From: Plasmodium malariae
Lineage: Eukaryota; Apicomplexa; Aconoidasida; Haemosporida; Plasmodiidae
NCBI RefSeq assembly: GCF_900090045.1
Contig: NC_041788.1
Location: 2,227,501 to 2,291,500, forward strand
DNA length: 64,000 nucleotides
Direction: 5' to 3'
Positions 35,148-47,832 of this stretch are shown one piece after another. The notes beneath the pieces were generated by a model. The model saw only the letters and a list, made by a program, of their open reading frames with translations. It did no database searches and was not told where the DNA came from. Position numbers and translations under genes: made by a program. How positions within the stretch are numbered: position 1 is the first letter of the stretch; every line of letters begins with the position of its first letter.

Positions 35148-38100
35148 ATGATTGAAAATGCAAAATTTGCTGTAATAATATTTCTTGTATTCGAAATACT
35201 ATCATATAATAAATACACGTCTTTATTTATTAAAAAAAAGAATTCTGTTTTATTTTATAAAAACGAATTCTCATTTCCTAGGAAAAATGTAAAATTAACA
35301 CAGTTTATAAATACTACAAAATGTAAATCCGAACATGTAAATAAACTAAACGAGCGTAAAAACGAGCGTAAAAACGAGCATAAAAACGAACACAAAAACG
35401 AACATAAAAACGAATGTAAAAACGAACATAAAAACGAATGTAAAAACTTTATTAAAGATGTAATTAAAAAGTCGATAAACTTACCCGTCCAACTGCTCCC
35501 AACAACGTACAACAGCTTTGACAGGTGATAAAAAAGTCGAAAAAATAAAACGAAATAGAGAAGACTAAGAATGGAGATCCATTTCTTTACATAGCGTGGC
35601 ATATGCTAACATCCGTGCATACATATACATGAATCACCAAAAGCAGAACTTCCCTTTTTTATTCATTCGTTCTTTACCGTTTATCTTGTTCTTTTGTTAA
35701 TCTGCGGAATGCGTCCCCTACGTATATACAAACACATAAATATATATACATGTATGCATATAACTATATATATATATATATACATATACGAGCATATAAT
35801 TAGGCGTAAAACAGAGAGTATATGCGTAGACTCACTTTTTCCCTGTTCATGCAAATATTGACTATATTTTTTTTTTTTTAGGCAAAAATATGTTCAGCAT
35901 TTTTGGCACAGTGAAGGGGTGTACGAGAAGAGAAATTTGATAAATGTAAAAAAATGTGTATACGATGACAAGAAAAATAAAATGAATGAAATAAAATCCA
36001 TAGAGAATGGAGGGAGCTTGTTTGAGAGTAGAGAAGAAACATTAATAAACAATTTGTTTAAACAGATTAAAATTACAACTAATTTAAAAAAAGAAGCTAG
36101 TCTCATGCAATATATTTCACGTGAGTACGTAAAAAAAGGGAACTACAAAAATGAGGAGAATAACTACAAGTATAAGAACAAGTTAGATCTAATAATAAAT
36201 GATACGAATGAAAAGAAAATGTATATAGAGAAAAACACTACAAAGATTATACTCAAACTGTATGATAAAGTACGTAAAAAAATAAAAATTATACATGATG
36301 GACCCCCATATGCAAATAACGATATACACATTGGACATGTATTAAATAAGATAATAAAAGATATATATTTAAAATTTCTTTTATTAAAAAATTATGTAGT
36401 AATGTTAATACATGGTTTTGACACCCATGGTCTACCTATTGAATACAACGTAATGAAATTACTAAAAATAAGCAAAGTTGATGATTTAAATTTAGATACG
36501 TATTCATTAAAAAATTGTATTTGTGGGAGAATTATTCTTAATGCAGATACCAGCGCCTTACTCCAGTTGAGTAAACAGCTGGGGAAAAAAAAAAAAATAA
36601 TAAATGAAAACGAACAGAAACGGCAGGAAAAGCGGCAGCAACAGCAAGAACAAATCCCCTTAATGCGCAGTTTATACCATAAAGTGGATTGCATTCGGAG
36701 GGATAATGCTCTACAAAAGAAGATAAATTACTTTAAAAATTTGTGTAAATTATACTCTTCTTATTTTATTAATGAACAGTTCATGTCCTTAGTTTCATAT
36801 GGAATATGGGGTCATTGGAAATACTCGTATGTAACCTTCTACAAACTGTATGAACAAATGCAGTATAAAGTTTTCCAGAGCCTTTTAAAGCACGTAATTA
36901 TCCAAGCGGGGAATTTTACCTTCCCATCCGTTTTGTTCATTCGTTCGTGCGTTAATTCGTTCATTTATCTATTTAGTTTATCCATTTATTCACCTATGTA
37001 TTCTTCCTTTTCTTTTCTTTTCTTTTTTCTTTTTTTTTTGCCCATTTTTACAGAAATACATTTACATGAGCAACAGACCAATATACCATAGCTATGCAAC
37101 AAAGACAGTGCTCTCGGATAGCGAAATAATTTACAAAAAAAGGACGAGCAATTCTTTTTATTTTTTTTATAGCTTCATGAATATAGGAGATAAAATAGTG
37201 TTACACATTTTAAAAGAGTACAAAGAAAATAAATTAATTAAAGAAATTATTCAACTGAATGAAGAAGAAACACAATTTTACTTGACCAATTTTCACTCTA
37301 TTATGGAATATATGGGTTTTAAAAAAAATCTTACCAATACTAATAGTGACATAAATTATTACTTGTGCAGGTTAAAAAATAAAATAATAAATAAATTAAA
37401 GTCAAGTCTTAAAATATTAGTTTTCACAACGCAAATGCATACCATTTTTAACAATAAATGTTTGTTAATACATAAGGAATATTTATACAGAATTATAAAA
37501 ATAAAATTTGAAAATTTACAGTGTCTTTTTTTTCTTATAAGTGACAAGTCGTTTGACACTTTTTATGATTATTTAAAGAAATATTATTCTAAAAAAGAGA
37601 AAATAATCGAAGTAAAAACTATTACTATACTCAAGGGCAATAACTTCACCTCGTGCACATACCTTAATTTTATTAACAAGCAAGAAAATAATTTTGTGTT
37701 TCTTTCAACAAATGAGATTGAAGAATCTTTCGGGTCAGGCATTGTGCATGTAGCTCCATCGCACGGATTTACCGATTACAACGTGTATTACAGAAATAAT
37801 GAGTTGAAAAAGGTTTATTTAGACGAGTCGTACTATGAGGATATTAAAGGGGGGCATATCAGTGATTTAGACAGAGGTGGCTCCCACCACGGAACTAGCT
37901 ATGGTAATCTCCATAGCGAAGTACGAATGGCTGGAAGGCTTTCGCCTGAACGCGTTCAGGATAATTCAGAAGAGAAAATAAACATTTTCAAAAAGTGCAG
38001 CAAAAATGTGCCAAATATTTCTGGCAATGCAAAGAAGGAGGAAGAAAAGAACAACTTTTCGTTTGATGTGATTAATCAAAATGTAATGGATGAAAATGAC

Positions 38101-41100
38101 GATTTGAAGAATGAATATAAAGAAATTATTACAAATAATTGTAAAAGGAATAATCATTTTATTCAACAGTATGAAGATACGGATCGGTATAATTTAATAC
38201 AAAAAAGATTAGAGGAGATGGATAAAATAAATATTAATCAACAGGATATTCATTTATTATTTTTTTACTCTTTTTATGATAATATTCTTTTTTATTTTCC
38301 TTATGAACATTCATATACATATGACTGGAGATCTCATACCAGTGTGCACATCAAATCTTTGCTGCAAATATATGTGGACATAGAGAAAATAAAAAAAAAT
38401 ATATTTTTTAAAAATATTAAAAAGATAAATTTTGTAAATAAAAATGTGAAAAACAGTTTAATAAAAACTATTAAAGATCGAAATGAATGGTGTATAAGTA
38501 GACAAAAATATTGGGGATTAAATATACCTTTAAAAGATATACATATAAAAAAGGATCAGAAAATAAAATTTAATGAACAAATAATGGATGTATGGTTTGA
38601 TTCGTCCATTTCGTATCTATACAGTTTGTACATGTGTAAGCATATTTTATTCAATAACTATTTTAAAAAAATTATTTTATCCCTAAAAAGGGGAGGAACA
38701 TACCCCAGTAAACTTGATGGAAAAAAAAAATGGTCTCTACAAAAATGTAAAACAAACAAGAGGAACAGTACGGATAATAGCTGTTTTCCATTTAATATAT
38801 ATAATATATACGAGGAAATTATGAAAACGAATAGCCGCTTCTACCATTCAGTTAATTCGAGGGAAAATGCTTTACTTAAAAATATTATGGAAAAAAAGAA
38901 AACATTTGACCCGTCGAAAATGTTTAAATGGGTATTGAAACAAATACAAAATAAAGACAACTATTTTAAATTAAAAAATTTTTATGATATAATTTTCTTA
39001 AATAATGAAAAAAAAAAAAAAAAAAAAAATTTTTTTTCAAAAAAGATTTATATATACATTTATGCTGTGAAGGAATAGATCAAATCAGAGGGTGGTTTCA
39101 GTCCTTCTTCTTTATTTATTTTACTTTAAATTTAATAAAAGGGAAAAAAGAGAAAGTTACTTGTTGGAAGAATTATTTGCCTATTAAAAATGTCATTGTT
39201 CATAATTATGTAGTTGATAGGAATAACATTAAAATGAGCAAAAGTTTAAATAACGTTATATCACCAAGAGAGTTATTCGGACAAGGAAGCGGGAAAAAAA
39301 TAGTATTTGTAAAACATTCAAACAGTGCAAATAGTTCTAATAAGTCGGATAATTCTAGTAATTCGCATAACTCGAATAATTCTAGTAATTCGCATAACTC
39401 GAATAATTCTAGTAATTCGCATAACTCGAATAATTCTAGTAATTCTAGTAATTCGCATAATTCGAATAATTCCACCTTTGTTGAAGAACAGACGGAGGGA
39501 ACAAATGAAAAAGGAGCTACAAATTATAGAAATAGGAACTGTAGTGATGAGAGGGACAAACATAACAGCCAGATGTGCAAGGCAGAAAAGGAGGCAAATA
39601 ATATACTGGGGGATAAATATTGCAAAAACAGCACTGCCAAAATTGTTGACATGAATGAAAAATATGGAAATTATATCAACAGTGAAAATGATGAAATTGA
39701 TGACAATCATATCAATGATAAGCACAATGAAAATGATGATGATAGGGATAGTGATAACAATAATGACCATAAGGATAAGAACAACCATAATGATAATTAT
39801 GACAAGTGCTCTGGTGTAACAAAAAAAAGAGAGAAAAAGAATGACATTGGTAAAAGCTTTAACGCAGATATCGTTCGACTGTGGTTATGCTGTAAGAATT
39901 TTGTAAACAGAAATATATCGATTAGTTACGATATACTAGAGAATATAAATAAATATGTATACTTAAAAATATATAACACACTAAAATTTTTATTGAACAA
40001 TATATATGATTTAAATTTTGCTGATAAAAAATTAAAATTTAGCGAAATTCAAATTATGGACAAGTTTATATTATATAAAAAAGATAAGCTAATTAAGCAT
40101 TCGTTAAAGGCTTATAATAAATTTCAGTTACAATTACTTATTAAATATATGTTAAATTTTATATATAGAGATTTAGCCATATATATAGATTATAGTAAGG
40201 ACAGACTGTATATACATAAAAAGGATTCGATAAACAGAAAAAACTGCCAAATCATTTTTTATAAAATTTTGATTGACATTTTGAAAATACTATCTCCTAT
40301 AACACCACATTTGTGCGAAGATGTATATAGCACGCTTCACAGTTTAAAAAATGGCAAAGCTGATAAAAAAAATGGTACGACTGTGAAGAAAATTGTAAGT
40401 CAAGATGTTGAACAGAATTTTAAACAGAACGTTGAACAGAATGTTGAACAGAATGTTGAACAGAATGTTGAACAAAAGGATGGTAAGAAAAAGGCGAAAT
40501 CCATCTTTTTACTTCCATTTCCGATGTTTCACAATTATAAAGAAATAAATTTAGATATTTTATTTTTAATAAAATACTACATTCATAAACAGCTGAGGGC
40601 CCACGTGGCAAATTCATTACAAGCATTAGTTTACATTTATTCTGAAGATAACGATTTAATTAGTTTGTTAAGATCCTTTTTAAAAACACATGACCCATTG
40701 GCAGCTTTTAATAATTATGATGATCTGCGTTTTCTATTTAATGTATCTAACATATTTATATGTGACAAATTAATGTATATACAAAAGGTAGACACAAAAT
40801 ATAAAACGTATAAAATACCATTGTGTTATAGTAAGCATAATGAGGAGGCGAAAAAAAATGTAGGCGATTTTTTTCAAACAGGCCAAAAACAGAATTTCGA
40901 AGACTTGATAAATTTTGATGAAAGTACCAAACATGCTTACATTAATATAGGGATAAAGAAATCCGAGTCCAAGAGGTGTTCCAGGTACTTACATATTCAT
41001 GTATTTTTACGTGTGCTAAAGTATTTGTACATTTGCCCATTTGTTTGTACATTTTTTAATCAATTTATGCTTTTTCTCATTTATTTGTACATTTGCTCAT

Positions 41101-41521
41101 TTGTTTATTCAATTTTTTTCCATTTTCCGTTCCCTAATTGCTCTTTACTACTCTAAATTTTTAAAAATATTCTGTTCATCATTTATTAACTGTTCATATT
41201 TTTTTTCTTATTTTCTGCGCATGCTTACCCATTTCAAGCCTTTAAAACGTATTTCCGTTTATATTTTATTAACCGTTCATAATTTTTTTTTATTTTTACT
41301 TTGTTTTATTTTTTCTTATTTATTTATTTATTTTATTTTTACTTCGTTTTATTTTATCTCATTTTATTTATTTATATATATATTGTTTTTTTATTTTATC
41401 TTATTTTTTTTTTTCTTACAAATTTGCACACAGGTGCTGGATGTACGGTACGGTGCACTCGTTTGAAGGAGAATTCTTTTGCCCAAGGTGCCTTGATGTT
41501 ATTAAGTCGTATTATAACTAA
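35148..41521 (+). CDS. IleRS: Isoleucyl-tRNA synthetase, apicoplast-targeted, with apparent frameshift
   Basis: Exons 35148-35524, 35882-36893, 37054-40984 and 41434-41521; about 1802 residues if one A is added to the 22-A tract at 39008-39029. The class I enzyme charges tRNA-Ile. Residues 1-25 form a signal peptide (KFAVIIFLVFEILSY) followed by a Lys/Asn-rich transit-like region with KNEHKNE repeats, the bipartite leader typical of apicoplast import. HIGH is at 36327-36338 (residue about 275), the editing-domain motif GSGIVHVAPSHG near 37732, NEWCISRQKYWGLNIP near 38485, GIDQIRGWF near 39075 and KMSKS at 39231-39245. The last junction creates RCWMYG...CPRC, the C-terminal zinc motif. Ser/Asn/His repeats (39325-39470) follow KMSKS. 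The two halves lie in different frames across the poly(A) tract. Plasmodium apicoplast IleRS is the known mupirocin target; a separate cytosolic enzyme should exist elsewhere. Confidence 0.93.
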
Positions 41522-41891
41522 TTTTTTTTTCAATTTTTATGTATTTTAATTTCATTTGACGCTGTTTTAAATTTTAAAAGCTTTTTTTTTTATTGCAGTA
41601 ATTACATTGAAAAGGCTGGCTACACAATATAACGCAGGAAACTCGTTGCTAATATATGTGCACATATATATATATATACATATGTGTGTTTATACTATTA
41701 ACACTACGCACTACACTGAATATAAAAATAATATGCTTAAAAAGGGGGCAAAAAAATAAAAAGATTAAATAAATAAATAAAATAACAAAATACATATAAA
41801 ATACTAAAATGCATGTAAAGTAAAATATTATATATAAAACAAAATGACAAAATTAGTAAGAACGACTTTGTAATATGCAAGAGTACGCAGG
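41522..41891. other. Short convergent intergenic region
   Basis: Only 370 bases separate the stops of IleRS and the SWI3-like gene. It contains poly(T), a short (AT)n tract near 41665-41680 and A-rich sequence; no gene. Confidence 0.7.
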
Positions 41892-44800
41892 TTATGGTGT
41901 TGGCGTTTCTTTATTCACATTGAGCCGCGCTCTTTTTCTTTCCATTAACTGGTTTTGAATTTCAAAATAATTCTGAAGATACTGATATTGTTTTAATTTT
42001 AACTTAACTTTTCTCGTTTTTAATAGTACGAGTTCTCTTAATAATTTTTTTATATTATGTTTTTCTAGCTCAGCTAATTCCTTAGCTCTTTTTTTCGATG
42101 CATCGATAACTGTATTATGAATTTCTTGCATGTCCGCTTCTTTTAAAATGTACGTGGAAGGAGGGTTATCATTTAGGACACTTTCAAAATTAAGTGGTAC
42201 AAAATCAGGATCATTATTTACGTTTTCATCTTCTTTTTTATCCCAGCTATTACTGCTCTCTTTATTGTTGTCATTACCATCATTGTTGTTGTTATTACCA
42301 TCATTGTTGTTGTTATTACCATCATTATTATTGCCATTATTATCGCTGCTATTCCCTATATGATCATTATTTGCGCTATCTTCTTCTTCATATTTATTAT
42401 TACCACCACTACTACAGCCAAAGGGGGAATACATACGTATTTCGTTTTCTGCATCTATATTATCACCATTATGACCAACCTCTCCATCACTTCCATCACT
42501 TCCATCACTACCATCATTGCCCTCATTGCCCTCATTGCCCTCATTGCACTTGTAATCCTCTGTGTCATTCCCTGAGCTTATGGGGGCATTACTGCCCTTC
42601 ATCTGTTCATGCCCGCCAATATCCTTATGTTCATGTAAAGGTAAAATTTCGTTTTTACTGTATTGCCGTGAGTTGGCAATGATATTATATAAGGCTTTAT
42701 CTTCACCATTTTGTGTACGTGTATCATTTTGTTTTTTCCCACGTTCACCACTAGTGTTATTCGGTTCATTACTCTCCTTGTCTCCTATCCTGTTCGATTG
42801 TTCATCTAGGGACGTTTCAACTTCTTCCTTACTTTTTAATTTGACATCGTCTTCTTTTTCTTGCTTAAGTTGATCATCTTGTTCCTTAATGTAACCCTCT
42901 TGTTCCTTAATGTAACCCTCTTGTTCCTTAATGTAACCCTCTTGTTCCTTAATGTAACCCTCCCGTTCCTTAATGTAACCCTCTTGTTCCTTAAGGTGTT
43001 CTTTTGTTTCCTTCTTTTTCCTCCTCTCACTTTCGTTTCGAAGGATTGCGTTTTTCTGTTTTTCCAAAATAAGATCTACTATTTTTTTAGCAGCATATGC
43101 TCCTATATAGGGACTAATATGATTGCAAATAAATGAAAGAAGAGATAGGAGTGTATTGTTTTGTTTATATGTGCTAAAAGAAATATCGTTAATGTTTAAA
43201 AGGTTATCTAAATCAAAATAAGGGTTTGATAAAGGCATAGAAATGAACTTATAAATACAATCATATGGTGTTTTTGATTGAACATATTCACTAATTTTTT
43301 CCCAATCATTTTTATATTTACAGACAGCATCGATTAATTTTTCGGTTTCTGTTATACTCCAATCACTATCTAAAAAATTAAATGGTATATTTACCTTAAC
43401 AAAATTCGAAGAGTTTAGAATATTTGGATACTTACTCGAGTTGTAGCAATTACTGCACCATATACACTTATCTAAAACTCCATAAGAAATCTTTTTTAAA
43501 TTATTAGGTTTCAGTATATAGTATACATATGTACATATTTTATCACAGCTAACACATTTATACAGTTTACGCCTATCTTCCTTCTTTGTCAAGTCGTTCC
43601 CTTCTTCATTATTACTCCATTGTATCTTCTTATTTCCTTCATTATATACAGCAGTTTGTTTTTCTTTTTGTTCCTCACTTAAATTTTTTTCTAACCATTC
43701 GTAGGTGCAATTGTTTATTTCACAGTTTTCACTGTTTCTATTATTTACACAGGTAACCTTACTGTACGAATCCAAGTTATCCTTACTCTCAAAAAGGTTC
43801 ATCTTATCACCTCCAGCAAATCTGTTTTTATTATCGTCTATGTTGTTAGCCATTCCTTTTAATAATATATTTTCCTCTTCTTGCCTCAACAAATTGTTCT
43901 TTACAAGTTCAGACGAATTATCTCTATTGATATATGTGTTATCCATAATGTCTACATTCTTGTTGTCATTGTTGGATGATGACTTACCCTTTAGAGAAAC
44001 AGTATGCCACTTCTTATCATTTCCATTTTCCTTTTTTCCTATTTTCCTATTTGAATTTGGATATATATTCCTTCCGTTATAGTAAAGTGGCAAGTTGGTG
44101 TTACTTAGATGTTTATCATCATTTCGGTTGATATGATCGTATTCGTTACTTAGACTAATGGCATTATCTAACTCTGTCATTTGCTCCTCTTTCAAAATTG
44201 ATCCCTTATTCGTACCTACATCGACAATATTTTCATTGCATCCCTTCCTCCTACTACTTAACTTAACTGGAGTATCACCTAATAATGCAAAATTTTTTTC
44301 ACTGGAGCTATCACGATATCTTTTTTTTTTTAAGTCCAAAGAAGTAGTTTGGTAATTATCTCTCCATTTTTTATGAATATTATGAACACGGTCATAACTT
44401 AAATAAGTTGGAACCATTTCTATTTCGTTACTTTGTAAATGGCAATTCATATTGATCAATTTATTATTTACTAAAATATAAAACAAAACTTCTATTAACT
44501 TCTTATTTGATTTTATTTTTGATAAACAATGTCCTAGAGTTAACAATCGAGTTGGGTCATTGTTATACATACAAATCATCTCGTTCTTTACTCTCTTTAT
44601 TTCTTTATCATATTTTTCACATTTGGTTAACTCATCACCTATAAGGGAGTAAATGAAATTTAAATCTTCCTCAGCTATGTTATTGTCATTTGTATCATCG
44701 TAACTCAAGGGTTCAGCTCTTTTATCCACGTCTGTAATGCAGTTGTTAGTATTCTCATTGATAATACCAACTCTCCCGTAGATGTTTCCACTAAGGTTGG

Positions 44801-45899
44801 TGAAATCGCTAGTTCTATTATTGTTCATAGTTCCTATAGTATGTGAAGACTCCAGTGTGATTGAGTTTACATTAGTTAGATTCTGATTGTGTATACTATT
44901 TTTCATGTTGGCTGATTTTTTGGTAACTACATTTCTTAAGAATGCATTTGACGGAAGCATTAATATGTTTTCTTTTTTCCCTTTTTTATCATTTTTATTC
45001 TTTTTTTCGATTTTCTCCTCCTCTTCATTTTTTTCCTCCAAATGATCATTTATCGCAGTTGTATGTTCCTCTGGAATGCTTATTTGATTTTTTATGTTTG
45101 TATCAGGATTCACTAAATCTGCCACCATTTCTTGTGCATTTTCTGAATTGTTCATATTTTTATTGCATTTTATTGCATGTTCATTTTTTCCCCCATCATC
45201 TGGTAATAACTCTTTTGATTCGTATAAAATGTTTTGTATTATGTTGATGTTTTCGTTAGCCTCAACAGTTTCCATGGCCGTCTTGCCACTTCCACTTCCA
45301 CTATTGCTAATATTATTATCATTATTATTACCTCCATTCTGTTCAGAAACTAAAGGAGATACCTCTTCCACATGTCCACACTTGCTCATTTTGTCCATAC
45401 ATTCTGCCACTTTTTCATTATTAACGTTATCATTTAAATTGCTTCCACTAATAGATCTATTCATTTGGTTTCTTATATCATTGGAGTAGTTTTCTGTTAT
45501 GTCGTCTTTGTAAATTTTATTATTAATAATACTTTCATCACAATTAGAACAGTTATTACTTCTTTTATCATTCTCTACATGTACGAAAGTATTTACAGAA
45601 TCAGAATGATCTCCCATGGTATTAATATTGGTACACGTTTTTAAATGGTTCGTATTTAAATTGCATGTACCGAAGTCTTCCTGAGTAACTACATTTTCAT
45701 AAATCTTCCTAAACCCCTTTTTATTAACGTCACATTGAAATGAAATGTTCTTGTCTTCGTCTTCTTCGTCCCTTGTATTGTTAATTTGATGATTATCCAT
45801 TTCTAAGTAGTTAACTACTGTTATGTTGATGTTTAATTTATTTAATAAACTTCTATTCTCTTCGTTATTGTAACTATCAACCACTTTGTAACATTCCAT
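41892..45899 (-). CDS. SWI3/SMARCC-type chromatin-remodelling subunit (SWIRM, zinc finger, SANT)
   Basis: Single minus-strand exon, 1335 residues. SWI3/RSC8/SMARCC proteins are scaffold subunits of SWI/SNF-class nucleosome remodellers. A SWIRM-like domain lies at about 420-485 (EMICMYNNDPTRLLTLGHC, then ILVNNKLINMN). A ZZ-like zinc finger lies at about 780-815 (CVSCDKIC and CIWCSNC). A SANT domain follows at about 842-890 (FLDSDWSITETEKLIDAV, YKNDWEKISEYVQSKT), then MPLSNPYFD and ISPYIGAYAAKKIVDLIL, the order seen in SMARCC. A C-terminal coiled coil is at about 1260-1330 (KRAKELAELEKHNIKKLL, LKQYQYLQNYFEIQ). Linkers are Asn/Asp/Ser-rich, with five to six IKEQEGY octapeptides (42880-42995). 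ADA2 also combines ZZ and SANT, but the SWIRM-first order and terminal coiled coil favour SWI3. Confidence 0.85.
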   Translation of the reverse strand: MECYKVVDSYNNEENRSLLNKLNINITVVNYLEMDNHQINNTRDEEDEDKNISFQCDVNKKGFRKIYENVVTQEDFGTCNLNTNHLKTCTNINTMGDHSDSVNTFVHVENDKRSNNCSNCDESIINNKIYKDDITENYSNDIRNQMNRSISGSNLNDNVNNEKVAECMDKMSKCGHVEEVSPLVSEQNGGNNNDNNISNSGSGSGKTAMETVEANENINIIQNILYESKELLPDDGGKNEHAIKCNKNMNNSENAQEMVADLVNPDTNIKNQISIPEEHTTAINDHLEEKNEEEEKIEKKNKNDKKGKKENILMLPSNAFLRNVVTKKSANMKNSIHNQNLTNVNSITLESSHTIGTMNNNRTSDFTNLSGNIYGRVGIINENTNNCITDVDKRAEPLSYDDTNDNNIAEEDLNFIYSLIGDELTKCEKYDKEIKRVKNEMICMYNNDPTRLLTLGHCLSKIKSNKKLIEVLFYILVNNKLINMNCHLQSNEIEMVPTYLSYDRVHNIHKKWRDNYQTTSLDLKKKRYRDSSSEKNFALLGDTPVKLSSRRKGCNENIVDVGTNKGSILKEEQMTELDNAISLSNEYDHINRNDDKHLSNTNLPLYYNGRNIYPNSNRKIGKKENGNDKKWHTVSLKGKSSSNNDNKNVDIMDNTYINRDNSSELVKNNLLRQEEENILLKGMANNIDDNKNRFAGGDKMNLFESKDNLDSYSKVTCVNNRNSENCEINNCTYEWLEKNLSEEQKEKQTAVYNEGNKKIQWSNNEEGNDLTKKEDRRKLYKCVSCDKICTYVYYILKPNNLKKISYGVLDKCIWCSNCYNSSKYPNILNSSNFVKVNIPFNFLDSDWSITETEKLIDAVCKYKNDWEKISEYVQSKTPYDCIYKFISMPLSNPYFDLDNLLNINDISFSTYKQNNTLLSLLSFICNHISPYIGAYAAKKIVDLILEKQKNAILRNESERRKKKETKEHLKEQEGYIKEREGYIKEQEGYIKEQEGYIKEQEGYIKEQDDQLKQEKEDDVKLKSKEEVETSLDEQSNRIGDKESNEPNNTSGERGKKQNDTRTQNGEDKALYNIIANSRQYSKNEILPLHEHKDIGGHEQMKGSNAPISSGNDTEDYKCNEGNEGNEGNDGSDGSDGSDGEVGHNGDNIDAENEIRMYSPFGCSSGGNNKYEEEDSANNDHIGNSSDNNGNNNDGNNNNNDGNNNNNDGNDNNKESSNSWDKKEDENVNNDPDFVPLNFESVLNDNPPSTYILKEADMQEIHNTVIDASKKRAKELAELEKHNIKKLLRELVLLKTRKVKLKLKQYQYLQNYFEIQNQLMERKRARLNVNKETPTP

Positions 45900-47789
45900 G
45901 CAGAAGTTCGCTCCGTGGGAGTTCGGTAATATATACAGCTTTGGCTTGGCTTGCTTTATTTTATTATTGCCGTTTTATTATTGTCGTTTTATTATTGTCG
46001 TTTTATTTTTTTTTTTTTTCTAAAGTAAGCTTAATTAATGATTATATATAAAATTCGCTTAATAAGGCGTTCTCCTCGGTATATGTATTCTTCTTAACCC
46101 TTCAACCTTTCTTCTTTTTTGTATTAATTTTCTATACTTACATAAATATAATGGACTTTTCTGTACTTTATCTTATGTAGTACTCTGTTACCGTTACTCC
46201 TCTAAAGTGTTTCAGCATTAAACAATTGCACCAGTAAACTTATATTAAATATTTTAGGCCCTGGATTTTCTTACTTGAGTTGAAAAACGCACTTAGGTCC
46301 TTGGACAGTTTTGATTTCTCTTTTCTTCGACCGTATAAATGTATTAAGTTACCAGGTTAGTTTGGTGCTTGATCGGTTTGGTTCTTGGTTTGCTTGATAC
46401 TTCGTCCGTTTGATTTTCCAATAGTTTTTCCTAGTGTTACTTTGGATGTTCCTCCGCTTATATTCCTTAAAATTTGTGAGATGCGTCAATAGAGCTTATC
46501 TTTTAATAAGCTTGACTTTAACCAGCTTTTTAAAACTCAGTGAGTTTGATAAAATGGAATATCTTCAGTAACAAGTTCTACCAGACTTGCAAGCTTACCA
46601 AGCTTGGATAGCATAATTTTCTTAGTTTGATGAACTTTCTCAATTTAATGTTTAAAATTCGTTCAATTCGTTCAGTTTGCTCGATTTGCTTAATTTGTTT
46701 AGTTCGCTCGATTTGCTTAATTTGGTTAGTTCGCTCGATTTGATTAATTTGTTTAGTTCGCTCGATTTGATTAATAAGCTTTATTTTTTTAATATTTTCA
46801 ATTATTTCAATTTATTGTGTTAAAAATTCAAAAAAATTTTAAAATGTACAATTACAAAAAAAAAAAAATTAAAAAAAAAGTATATTAAAAATAATCATTT
46901 TACCAAAAAAAAATAAAAAAGAAAAAGAAAAAAAAAAAAGTACAAACTGATAAAGAAGTACACATTTAATTTACAAAAATTATATACTAATAATGCATTT
47001 TTTCAAATGATTAAAAAAATAGGAAAAAAAAAAAAATTTGCTATCAGGTTGTACTTATTTTTTCAAATATACTATGTGTTCTCTGCAAAAAAAAAAAAAA
47101 TTTAGTATCCTCCTTTGCTTACTGAGTTGAGAATAAATTGCTACGGGGTCCTACTTAATTGTTTATATAAGACGACCGTACAACATTTATACATATATAA
47201 GTATGCATGTATGTACGCAAATAAGTACATATTACATGCATGTAAGCGTCAAATGATTTATTTTGCAAAAAGAGAAAGTAATAAGTGCGCAGTCGAGAAT
47301 AACAGCACCACATAAAAATAATGTATGTGTGCTATTTGTTTGGCTAAATCATGGTTTCTTATATATACATACATATACATATATACGTGCATATCTTTTT
47401 TATATATATGTATATTTTTTTTTTTCTTTTAAAAAAAAAAAAAGGCGAGTATTTTCTGAGCATAAAAATGAAAAATATACAACGTGAGTGTACTTTTTTT
47501 TGAAGACCTAAAATCATTGCTTGCACTTTTTTAAGCAAAGCTAGTCTTCTCATATATAAACCGGGAAAAAAAAAAAAAAGATTAAAATAAAATAAATATT
47601 TATGATATGATACATATACAATAAAAACATAATAAAAAAAAGACAAAAAAAAAGATCAAAATTTGCTATTATTGGTAATGGATTTTCTGATGTGATACAG
47701 GATTTCATAAAAAAAAGGAAAAGGAAACATGCGCGTTTTATGTACATACGACAAATTATTACATCATATAAATATAAACAAATAAATAA

Positions 47790-47832
<43 letters not shown>

